From the NCBI GenBank assembly GCA_027024625.1, contig JALVRY010000477.1, positions 1 to 8,168 of the forward strand: a DNA stretch of 8,168 nucleotides, read 5' to 3'. This DNA comes from Thiotrichaceae bacterium (lineage in GTDB: Bacteria; Pseudomonadota; Gammaproteobacteria; Thiotrichales; Thiotrichaceae). A program made the position numbers and the translations under genes. The notes under the pieces are model-generated. The model saw only the letters and a program-made list of their open reading frames with translations, made no database searches and was not told where the DNA came from. The stretch's first letter is position 1. Each line of letters opens with the position of its first letter. Below are positions 1 through 5,867 of this stretch, in pieces.

Positions 1-16
1 TCTTATGCGGGGAGTT

Positions 17-45
17 TTCATACGCTTTAAGTGGGAGTGTATAAT
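17..45 (+). promoter_or_regulatory. Candidate sigma-70 promoter, distal
   Basis: A perfect TATAAT -10 box lies at 40-45, with a weaker -35 (TTCATA, 17-22, four of six matches) 17 bases upstream. It would drive the small membrane protein and potassium channel genes with a leader of roughly 85 bases. Assigned by consensus matching only; in A+T-rich DNA such matches arise by chance. Confidence 0.4.
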
Positions 46-72
46 TAATACAGTCATTTCAAATTTTTATAT

Positions 73-101
73 CTGATATTTACTTCATTCAGCGATATAA
101 T
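73..101 (+). promoter_or_regulatory. Candidate sigma-70 promoter, proximal
   Basis: A second TATAAT lies at 96-101 with CTGATA (73-78, four of six matches to TTGACA) at a 17-base spacing. Transcription would start near 108, giving a short leader of about 28 bases before the ATG at 136. It may act in tandem with the upstream candidate. No strong Shine-Dalgarno sequence is visible before 136. Consensus matching only. Confidence 0.4.
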
Positions 102-135
102 AAAGAAACTCCCTAAAGCAACAGATTAGAATAAA

Positions 136-519
136 ATGAACTCAGAAAAAGTGGTGTTTGGTTTTTTTATTGTCTTGGCTTTAACGCTGAATTTTGGTTT
201 TTTTCTTGGTGGTATGACTGAAATTAACCATCATAGTGTTTTTGAGCTGTACGCCGCCATTGTCGTCAGTTTGATTGCGACTATCTTAAAATTCGGCGAT
301 AGTTCTCATTTAGGTGCTGTCTTTCTTTCGACTAGTTTGGTCGCAGATTTACAATTAGTGGCGGCAGCTATTGTATGGGGGGTTGCAGAACATACAACCA
401 AAGCGGGTGTAACGCCTGATGTAACATCTATTATTGTTTCCCTTTCAGGTGGAGCATTGCTAGCCAATATAACGTCGGTTATTTTGCTGATAGCTGAAAC
501 CCTAAGTGTAAGACGCTAG
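136..519 (+). CDS. Small four-helix integral membrane protein, unknown function
   Basis: A 127-residue, strongly hydrophobic protein with four predicted membrane segments at about residues 5-26, 33-52, 57-83 and 94-121, short loops and a basic end (SVRR). Loop residues that could matter are E29, H32 and H33 after helix 1, K52 and D55 after helix 2, and D71, inside helix 3. There is no signal peptide distinct from helix 1 and no catalytic motif I recognise. It resembles the uncharacterised DUF6394-type membrane proteins from memory; that family name is tentative. The stop is 13 bases before the potassium channel start, so the two are probably co-transcribed, which suggests, as inference only, an accessory or regulatory role at the channel. 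The ATG at 136 fits the start of helix 1, although its ribosome binding site is weak. The reading frame and membrane topology are well supported; the function is unknown. Confidence 0.85.
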   Translation: MNSEKVVFGFFIVLALTLNFGFFLGGMTEINHHSVFELYAAIVVSLIATILKFGDSSHLGAVFLSTSLVADLQLVAAAIVWGVAEHTTKAGVTPDVTSIIVSLSGGALLANITSVILLIAETLSVRR

Positions 520-532
520 GTTTCTCTTAGCC

Positions 533-2242
533 ATGTCCGGTATTTTTTACCTGCTACTCCGTCGCTTACGCATGCCCTTGCTAGTGCTTATTGGTGTCTA
601 TTCTATTTCTATATTGGGTTTTGTTCTTATCCCCGGGCAGGATGATCACGGTAATGTATGGGAAATGTCATTTTTCCATGCTTTCTACTTCGTCAGTTTT
701 ATGGGGTCGACTATTGGTTTTGGTGAAATTCCATACCCTTTTACGGATACCCAACGCTTTTGGGCAATTGTTGCAATATACGGCACGGTAATTTCATGGT
801 TATACGGCATAGGTACAATGCTTGCGATTATCCAAGATGCTGCATTTCAACGCTTGTTGGTGGAAAGTCAATTTAGGCGACGCGTACAAAACATCCCAGA
901 GCCGTTTTATATTATTTGTGGCTATGGTGATACAGGGCAATTATTAGTCACGGGACTTTCTGATGAGGGGGTGCAGCTCGTTGTGCTTGATGATAATGTC
1001 GAGCGAATTAATGAAATAGACGTTTGTAATTTTTTGGTTAAACCCTTGGCTCTTTTTGCCGATGCTTCGCGTTTGCGTTATCTGAAAATGGCAGGTTTGG
1101 AACACCCGCAATGTCAGGGGGTTATTGCATTAACCAATAATGATCAAACTAATTTGACAATTGCAACAGCAGTGCATTTATTAAATAAAGACCTGCGTTT
1201 GATTTCCAGAGCAGAAACTCAAGATGCAGAGGCAAATATTACCTCGTTTGGTGCAAACGAAGTGATTAATCCCTTTGATACCTTTTCTAATCGGCTTGCA
1301 TATATTATTAATAAACGTGGTATGTATACCTTATTCGAATGGTTGACAGGAATACCACACGACCCTTTGCAAACACCTAATTTCCCAAAAGAGGGAGCAT
1401 GGATTTTATGTGGCTATGGTAAGTTTGGTCGCTCAATCTATCAGCGATTTATTGAGATGGGTGTGGATATTACCGTCGTCACACCGAATAAAGAGGATAT
1501 TATCCACTTAGAAAAATCAGTCAATGGGGTTGGTGTAAAAGTGGAGGTGCTTGAAAAAGCAGGCATAAGAAAAGCCGCTGGGATTATTGCAGGGACAGAT
1601 AATGATGCTAATAATCTCTCAATTATTATGACAGCAAAAGAACTAAATCCTGGGATTTTTATTGTTTCCCGCCAAAACCAACGTCCACATTTCCCCATAT
1701 TTAAAGCCGCAAATATCGATTTAGTTATGCAACGCGGCAGTGTTATCGCACATACAATCTTTGCCTTAGTTCGTTCTCCGCTATTAGGAGAATTTTCACG
1801 CTTAGCTGATTACCAATCCAATGAATGGGCAAATAAATTGGTAAGTCGGATTGCAGGTGTAGTTGATGATGAGGTTCCCCACCTTTGGGAAGTGAAAATA
1901 GATAAAACTCAAGCAAGCTCTGTTTATAAAGCAATGGATAATCGTAATACAATAAAATTAAAGGATATTTTGCGTAGTGGAAGAGATAGAACTCGACAAA
2001 TAAGTGCCTTGCCCCTACTTATTTATCGAAAGAACAGAGGGTATTTATTGCCTGATATTGATCAAAGAATAAAAGTAAATGATCGAATTTTGTTTTGTGG
2101 AAATGATGAAGCAAAACGCAAACATCATTGGATACTCAATGATGATACGATTTTCCGATATGTGTTAACAGGTCGGGAGCATACAGCAGGATATGTATGG
2201 CAATGGATAATGAAAAAATTAGAAAAACGAAACAACTCTTAA
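533..2242 (+). CDS. Two-helix potassium channel with tandem RCK (TrkA-N) domains
   Basis: A 569-residue inner-membrane ion channel subunit. Helix 1 is at about 14-34, followed by a pore loop with the selectivity filter TIGFG at 60-64 (the usual potassium filter is TVGYG), then helix 2 at about 76-101. The first cytoplasmic RCK/TrkA-N Rossmann domain begins at FYIICGYGDTG (125-135), with acidic D153-D154 at the end of strand 2, as expected for NAD(H) binding. A second begins at AWILCGYGKFG (289-299), but its strand-2 end reads VVTPNK (315-320), lacking the acidic residue. Residues about 440-525 could form a TrkA-C-like regulatory domain. Such channels assemble as tetramers with an RCK gating ring controlled by nucleotides or ions. 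Two RCK domains in one chain resemble the calcium- or nucleotide-gated types rather than E. coli Kch, so no gene symbol is given. The start at 533 sits 13 bases after the upstream stop with only a weak ribosome binding site. The family is secure; ion preference and ligand are inferred. Confidence 0.92.
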   Translation: MSGIFYLLLRRLRMPLLVLIGVYSISILGFVLIPGQDDHGNVWEMSFFHAFYFVSFMGSTIGFGEIPYPFTDTQRFWAIVAIYGTVISWLYGIGTMLAIIQDAAFQRLLVESQFRRRVQNIPEPFYIICGYGDTGQLLVTGLSDEGVQLVVLDDNVERINEIDVCNFLVKPLALFADASRLRYLKMAGLEHPQCQGVIALTNNDQTNLTIATAVHLLNKDLRLISRAETQDAEANITSFGANEVINPFDTFSNRLAYIINKRGMYTLFEWLTGIPHDPLQTPNFPKEGAWILCGYGKFGRSIYQRFIEMGVDITVVTPNKEDIIHLEKSVNGVGVKVEVLEKAGIRKAAGIIAGTDNDANNLSIIMTAKELNPGIFIVSRQNQRPHFPIFKAANIDLVMQRGSVIAHTIFALVRSPLLGEFSRLADYQSNEWANKLVSRIAGVVDDEVPHLWEVKIDKTQASSVYKAMDNRNTIKLKDILRSGRDRTRQISALPLLIYRKNRGYLLPDIDQRIKVNDRILFCGNDEAKRKHHWILNDDTIFRYVLTGREHTAGYVWQWIMKKLEKRNNS

Positions 2243-2430
2243 CTTTAGGATGCTACGTTTTATCTGCTCAATCACGGTAGCTATAAAAAATTGAGCTATC
2301 ATAAGGACATGTTTCAAAATAAAATCAAAAAGAATAATGCACTTTAGAAATACGGCCTGCTTCTTGGTCATGCTAATTATTATCGTGGTAACAGTGTATT
2401 ACGTTGCTACCCATAATTGATTGATGAGGA
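2243..2430. other. Convergent intergenic gap with alternative small hairpins
   Basis: This gap separates the ends of the potassium channel gene and yhbY, so transcripts from both sides should end here. Two mutually exclusive stems are visible: GCTCAAT (2266-2272) with ATTGAGC (2290-2296), and GGTAGCT (2276-2282) with AGCTATC (2294-2300, one G-U pair). Neither is followed by a clean T-tract on either strand, so a classical intrinsic terminator cannot be claimed. The only ORF noticed, 14 codons from ATG 2250, has no usable ribosome binding site spacing and is not called. Confidence 0.35.
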
Positions 2431-2724
2431 TTATGCGAAGATATTGGGTTTCTTTTTGTTCTTCTTATAGAGAACTGCAATATTTCCAATACGCTGAATA
2501 AGTTCAGCGGCGTTATCAGCAACAATTTTCGCAATTAATACATCTCTAGCATCACGGTCTCCCACGCTCACTTTAAGTTTAATAAGCTGATGAAAGTCTA
2601 GTGCTGAAGCGATTTCTTCTTCAGTTGTTTCTTTCAAACCATGCTGACCAATCATTACAACGGGGTTTAAGCTATGTGCAAGTGACTTTAATTGCTTTTT
2701 TTGAGCGTTTGATAATGATTCCAT
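2431..2724 (-). CDS. yhbY: YhbY, ribosome-associated CRM-domain RNA-binding protein
   Basis: A 97-residue protein that is a single CRM (CRS1-YhbY) domain, closely matching E. coli YhbY in length and pattern. Hallmarks are the N-terminal LSNAQKKQLKSLAHSLNPVV (4-23), the GxxG-type RNA-binding loop IGQHGL (25-30), the LIKLKV strand (47-52) and IGNIAVLYKK near the end (79-88). The family associates with pre-50S ribosomal particles and is implicated in large-subunit assembly. The frame stays open to 2781, but the ATG at 2722-2724 is chosen because homology begins there and AGGAA lies about ten bases upstream on the minus strand. It is divergent from rlmE, which also acts on the large subunit; this head-to-head arrangement is the one found in E. 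coli. It probably has its own promoter in the 74-base shared gap. Confidence is high. Confidence 0.95.
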   Translation of the reverse strand: MESLSNAQKKQLKSLAHSLNPVVMIGQHGLKETTEEEIASALDFHQLIKLKVSVGDRDARDVLIAKIVADNAAELIQRIGNIAVLYKKNKKKPNIFA

Positions 2725-2798
2725 GATATTCTTCGTTCCTGAAAAATTTATGAATCTTACTATGAAGAAGGCTCGGTACAAAGGCCTTCTTGAATACT
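2725..2798. promoter_or_regulatory. Divergent yhbY/rlmE control region
   Basis: Both genes must be started from, or read through, these 74 bases. On the plus strand CCTGAAA (2738-2744) resembles the sigma-32 -35 element CTTGAAA, which is of interest because E. coli rlmE-ftsH is heat-shock controlled, but no convincing CCCCAT-like -10 follows. A TACTAT (2758-2763) is a weak sigma-70 -10. The ribosome binding site of yhbY (minus strand AGGAA) lies at its left edge. The region is assigned by position; individual promoter boxes are uncertain. Confidence 0.35.
2765..2791 (+). promoter_or_regulatory. Hairpin covering the rlmE ribosome binding site
   Basis: AAGAAGGC (2765-2772) is perfectly complementary to GCCTTCTT (2784-2791), giving an 8-bp stem with an 11-base loop immediately before the rlmE start. 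Most of the purine run AAAGG (2780-2784), the only Shine-Dalgarno-like sequence, falls in the loop, with its last G in the stem. The alternative TTG start (2790) overlaps the 3' arm. Such a structure could limit initiation or melt with temperature; this is inference from sequence complementarity only. Confidence 0.45.
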
Positions 2799-3425
2799 AT
2801 GGCAATTACTAAAAGTAGCAATCGTTGGATGAAGGAACATTTTGATGATGAATATGTCAAAAAGTCCCAGCAGGAAGGCTATCGCTCTCGAGCAGTCTAC
2901 AAGCTCCAAGAAATTCAGCAGAAGGATAAAATTTTTAAGCACGGTATGCGTGTGGTCGACCTAGGTGCTGCTCCTGGTAGCTGGAGCCAAATTGTAACTG
3001 AGTGGGTAGGGAGTAGTGCAGGGCGAGTCATCGCTAGTGATATATTACCAATAGACCCGCTACCCTTTGTGGACTTTGTGCAAGGTGACTTTCGAGAAGA
3101 AAGTGTTTTAAATGAGCTGCTAGCTGTGTTAGATAATCAGAAAGCTGATGTTGTAATTTCTGATATGGCCCCCAATATGAGTGGGAATGATGGTATTGAT
3201 ATGCCTCGTTCGATTTATCTTTGTGAGCTTGCATTAGATATGGCACAGCAAGTGTTAAAGGTAAATGGCACTTTTGTTGTGAAACTTTTTCAGGGACAAG
3301 GCTCTGAAGCTTATCTGAAAGACGTGCGATCACAGTTTAAAAGTGTAAAAATTCGTAAACCTAAAGCCTCACGTGCACGTAGTCGGGAAGTTTATGTATT
3401 AGGGCAAGGATTTAAAGGAACTTGA
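2799..3425 (+). CDS. rlmE: 23S rRNA (uridine-2552) 2'-O-methyltransferase RlmE/FtsJ
   Basis: A 208-residue cytosolic methyltransferase, close to the 209 residues of E. coli RlmE (FtsJ/RrmJ). It transfers a methyl group from S-adenosylmethionine to the 2'-OH of U2552 in the A-loop of 23S rRNA, a late step in 50S assembly. The SAM-binding motif is [11 protein letters not shown] (54-64). The K-D-K-E catalytic tetrad of the family is visible as K35 (VYKL), D122 (SDMAPNMSG), K162 (VVKLFQG) and E197 (SREVY). The C-terminal motif [15 protein letters not shown] (186-200) is typical. ATG 2799 is preferred because it gives the family length; an in-frame TTG at 2790 would add three residues and sits at a better distance from AAAGG (2780-2784), so it remains possible. 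In E. coli the gene is co-transcribed with ftsH; here a palindromic element and 325 bases separate them. Family and catalytic residues are secure. Confidence 0.96.
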   Translation: MAITKSSNRWMKEHFDDEYVKKSQQEGYRSRAVYKLQEIQQKDKIFKHGMRVVDLGAAPGSWSQIVTEWVGSSAGRVIASDILPIDPLPFVDFVQGDFREESVLNELLAVLDNQKADVVISDMAPNMSGNDGIDMPRSIYLCELALDMAQQVLKVNGTFVVKLFQGQGSEAYLKDVRSQFKSVKIRKPKASRARSREVYVLGQGFKGT

Positions 3426-3487
3426 TGAGAGTCATCCAAAAATTAAGTAGATTCGCAAATATTGTACGAAGTAGGCATAATTGCCAA
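3426..3487. other. rlmE 3' flank, no terminator seen
   Basis: A short A+T-rich stretch between the rlmE stop and the palindromic element. It contains no convincing stem plus T-tract. The sequence AAGTAG recurs at 3445-3450, 3469-3474 and 3489-3494, the last being the edge of the palindromic element. Together with 3488-3750 it makes up the 325-base gene-free gap before ftsH. Confidence 0.5.
3469..3482 (+). repeat. Shortened copy of the MITE terminal sequence
   Basis: AAGTAGGCATAATT here matches the left terminus of the adjacent element (3489-3506) apart from a four-base gap: the terminus reads AAGTAGG, then AGGG, then CATAATT. The two lie in direct orientation 20 bases apart. It could be a leftover end from an earlier insertion or excision, or local slippage. 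Confidence 0.5.
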
Positions 3488-3649
3488 TAAGTAGGAGGGC
3501 ATAATTAATTTAACAAAATTTACGAAGGATATTTTTTGATATTCAAGTTATTGTCGAAGAAGCATAGCCGAGCTACGTGACTGAGAGAATGGCTTGAATA
3601 GCGGAAAATAGACCAGTAAATTGTTACATTAATTATGCTCTCCTACTTA
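3488..3649. mobile_element. MITE-like palindromic element with TA ends
   Basis: Terminal inverted repeats of 28 bases at 3488-3515 and 3622-3649 match at 26 of 28 positions; the mismatches are at arm positions 11 and 23. Each arm begins with TA, then AGTAGGAG. The TA ends fit TA target duplication by Tc1/mariner-IS630 transposases, although TA is also part of the palindrome. Pairing resumes inside the ends with ATTTAC (3518-3523) against GTAAAT (3616-3621) and TATTCAAG (3540-3547) against CTTGAATA (3593-3600), and the apex is TAGC-CGA-GCTA (3565-3575), near the exact centre. The entire 162 bases can therefore fold into one long hairpin. It has no coding capacity, so it would need a transposase supplied elsewhere. 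It lies between rlmE and ftsH, and its transcript could act as an RNA-processing or termination site. The inverted repeat is certain; the MITE identity is an inference needing other genomic copies. Confidence 0.75.
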
Positions 3650-3750
3650 GTTTCACAATCAGGACACTGCTGTGCTTATTTTGAATGGTAACTCACAATA
3701 ATGCAGAATAAAATGTCCGTTAATGTTAATAGAAAAATGAAGGTACTCCC
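3650..3750 (+). promoter_or_regulatory. ftsH leader with possible promoter and mini-ORF
   Basis: This is the sequence between the palindromic element and ftsH. TAAAAT (3709-3714) matches five of six bases of the sigma-70 -10 consensus, but its -35 at 17 bases (TGGTAA, 3686-3691) is poor. TTGAAT at 3681-3686 is a better -35 but too far away. No full sigma-32 promoter was found. A five-codon ORF, ATG 3737 to TGA 3754, ends in overlap with the ftsH TTG start. If the element blocks read-through from rlmE, ftsH would depend on a promoter here; that is inference. Confidence 0.3.
3739..3743 (+). promoter_or_regulatory. ftsH ribosome binding site
   Basis: GAAGG at this position is seven bases before the TTG at 3751 and is the main sequence support for that non-ATG start. 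The nearest upstream ATG (3737) is out of frame with ftsH. Confidence 0.75.
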
Positions 3751-5691
3751 TTGAACGATCTGACAAAAAATTTACTCATTTGGGTAGTTATCGCTTTTGT
3801 ACTAGTAGCGGTATTCAGCAAATTTAGTATGCAGGCAAATAATTCCTCTGCCATGTTGTATTCTGACTTTATTCAGAATGTAGATAATGACTCTATCAGA
3901 GAAGTACAAATTGATGGTCGTGAATTAACGGGTGTAACAACAGATGGCACTAAATTCAAGAGCTATATTCCACCGCAAGAAACCAAATTAGTCGATGACT
4001 TACTGGCACATAACGTAAAATTTAATGCGATTCCTCCAGAGAAACGTTCGTTGTTTATGGAGATCGTGATCAGCTGGGTTCCTTTTTTATTGATTATCGG
4101 ATTGTGGATTTACATCATGCGTCAAATGCAAGGCGGTGGTGGCGGTCGTGGTGCGATGTCGTTTGGTAAAAGTAAGGCTCGCATGCTGACGGAAGATCAA
4201 GTCAAAGTAAATTTTGGTGATGTTGCAGGCTGTGAAGAAGCTAAAGACGAAGTAAGTGAATTGGTTGATTTCTTAAAAGACCCAAGTAAGTTCCAAAAAC
4301 TGGGTGGTAAAATTCCACGCGGTTTGCTGATGGTTGGTTCACCCGGTACAGGTAAAACATTGCTAGCAAGAGCAATTGCAGGAGAGGCAAAAGTACCGTT
4401 TTTCACAATATCGGGTTCTGACTTTGTAGAAATGTTTGTTGGTGTTGGTGCATCTCGTGTGCGTGACATGTTTGAGCAAGCGAAGAAAAATGCACCCTGT
4501 ATTATTTTTATTGATGAGATTGATGCCGTTGGTCGCCAACGTGGAGCAGGTGTTGGCGGTGGTCATGACGAACGCGAGCAAACATTAAACCAGTTACTTG
4601 TTGAAATGGACGGTTTCGAGGGCAATGAAGGCGTTATCGTAATTGCTGCAACTAACCGCCCAGATGTATTGGATGCTGCTTTGCTTCGTCCAGGTCGTTT
4701 CGATCGTCAAGTTGTTGTGCCATTACCTGATGTTCGTGGTCGTGAGCAAATTCTTAAAGTTCACATGCGTAAAGTACCACTGAGTGATGACGTAAAAGCA
4801 AGCCTGCTAGCTCGTGGCACGCCTGGTTTTTCAGGTGCGGATTTAGCCAACTTAGTTAACGAGGCAGCCTTGTTTGCAGCACGAGAGAATAAACGTACCG
4901 TAACCATGAATGATTTTGAGCGAGCAAAAGACAAAATCATGATGGGTGCTGAGCGTAAATCCATGGTAATGAGTGAAGATGAAAAGCTCAATACGGCATA
5001 CCACGAAGCTGGACACGCTATTGTTGGTTACAAAGTACCATCGCATGATCCTGTGTATAAAGTGACAATTATCCCACGTGGTCGTGCCTTAGGTGTAACG
5101 ATGTATCTTCCAGAAGAAGATAGATACAGCGCTAGCAAAGAGCGTTTAGAAAGTCAAATTTCAAGCCTATTTGGTGGACGTATCGCAGAAGAGATTACAC
5201 TAGGAGTTGATGGTGTAACAACAGGTGCATCCAATGATATTGAGCGCGCCACAGAAATTGCCAGAAACATGGTAACCAAGTGGGGATTATCCGAGCGTTT
5301 AGGGCCACTTGCATATTCTGAAGATGAGGGTGAAGTTTTCTTAGGACGTAGCGTAACACAGCATAAACAAGTCTCTGATGAAACAGCTCATATCATTGAT
5401 GAAGAAATTCGTAAGCTGATTGATCGCAACTATGATCGTGCAGAAAGAATTCTGCGAGAAAATATCGAAGTATTGCACAATATGGCAAAAGCCCTGATGA
5501 AATACGAAACAATTGATGAGGGTCAGATTAAAGCATTGATGGAAGGCAAAGAAGTACAGCCACCTGCTGACTGGACTGATGATGACTCGTCTGATAGTGA
5601 TGGCGAAGGTGGAAATAAAGCAAAAAAGGTTGAGGAAGCAAAAGAAAGCAAACCTAAAAGCAAAATAGGTGGAGCTGCTGAGTCACATTAA
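3751..5691 (+). CDS. ftsH: ATP-dependent zinc metalloprotease FtsH
   Basis: A 646-residue inner-membrane AAA+ protease, near the 644 to 647 usual in enterobacteria. It forms a hexamer that pulls misassembled membrane proteins and specific cytosolic substrates into a zinc protease chamber; in E. coli these include sigma-32 and LpxC. Helix 1 is at 7-23, a periplasmic domain at about 24-102 and helix 2 at 103-124, followed by a Gly-rich linker. The AAA domain shows Walker A GSPGTGKT (196-203), the pore loop FVGVG (229-233), Walker B IIFIDEID (251-258) and the second region of homology with R313 and R316. The protease motif HEAGH is at 418-422, with D496 as the likely third zinc ligand. Walker A has S where P is usual (GPPGTGKT), outside the key GKT. 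The start is TTG 3751: the next in-frame ATG, Met27, would remove helix 1. The tail from 606 is acidic then Lys-rich. The family is certain. Confidence 0.98.
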   Translation: MNDLTKNLLIWVVIAFVLVAVFSKFSMQANNSSAMLYSDFIQNVDNDSIREVQIDGRELTGVTTDGTKFKSYIPPQETKLVDDLLAHNVKFNAIPPEKRSLFMEIVISWVPFLLIIGLWIYIMRQMQGGGGGRGAMSFGKSKARMLTEDQVKVNFGDVAGCEEAKDEVSELVDFLKDPSKFQKLGGKIPRGLLMVGSPGTGKTLLARAIAGEAKVPFFTISGSDFVEMFVGVGASRVRDMFEQAKKNAPCIIFIDEIDAVGRQRGAGVGGGHDEREQTLNQLLVEMDGFEGNEGVIVIAATNRPDVLDAALLRPGRFDRQVVVPLPDVRGREQILKVHMRKVPLSDDVKASLLARGTPGFSGADLANLVNEAALFAARENKRTVTMNDFERAKDKIMMGAERKSMVMSEDEKLNTAYHEAGHAIVGYKVPSHDPVYKVTIIPRGRALGVTMYLPEEDRYSASKERLESQISSLFGGRIAEEITLGVDGVTTGASNDIERATEIARNMVTKWGLSERLGPLAYSEDEGEVFLGRSVTQHKQVSDETAHIIDEEIRKLIDRNYDRAERILRENIEVLHNMAKALMKYETIDEGQIKALMEGKEVQPPADWTDDDSSDSDGEGGNKAKKVEEAKESKPKSKIGGAAESH

Positions 5692-5714
5692 ACTTTGCCC
5701 CTATCTTTTTGATT

Positions 5715-5750
5715 TCCCCTTAGAATCTGGTTTTTCAGATTTTAAGGGGA
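5715..5750 (+). terminator. Stem-loop after ftsH, probable terminator
   Basis: The arms 5715-5729 and 5736-5750 form a 15-bp stem with one G-U pair (G5723) and a six-base loop, GTTTTT. The outer part is TCCCC against GGGGA. It begins 23 bases after the ftsH stop, a typical terminator position. The following plus-strand sequence (CTTAGATTAT) lacks a good T-tract, so it may instead stabilise the mRNA 3' end or terminate only partly. The structure is clear; the function is inferred. Confidence 0.65.
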
Positions 5751-5867
5751 CTTAGATTATATCTGAATCTGTGACTTCACTACAGCAGATAGCACAAGCT
5801 ATTGATTCCACAGCGGTTTAAAAAATGCCCGTTAGCTTTGCCATCTTTATTATATTGGTATTTATTT

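Noticed and set aside
9..114. Long-range inverted repeat, GGGAGTTT (10-17) with AAACTCCC (106-113)
   Set aside because: Only eight perfect pairs with a loop of nearly 90 bases; expected by chance often enough that no function is claimed.
1441..1952. Minus-strand open frames inside the potassium channel gene
   Set aside because: They lie fully within a well-supported gene, have no recognisable family pattern and no ribosome binding site support.
2725..2781. Longer yhbY start at 2781
   Set aside because: It would add 19 residues with no family similarity and overlap the rlmE control region; ATG at 2722-2724 has AGGAA upstream and matches the family start.
3034..3333. Minus-strand open frame opposite rlmE
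   Set aside because: Shadow of a gene with all catalytic residues intact on the other strand.
3593..3618. CTTGAA inside the palindromic element as a sigma-32 promoter for ftsH
   Set aside because: The -35 is a good match, but the downstream sequence (ACCAGT region) matches CCCCAT poorly, and the CTTGAA is explained as an arm of the internal inverted repeat.
4197..5046. Minus-strand open frames inside ftsH
   Set aside because: Shadow frames in the conserved AAA and protease coding sequence, without independent support.
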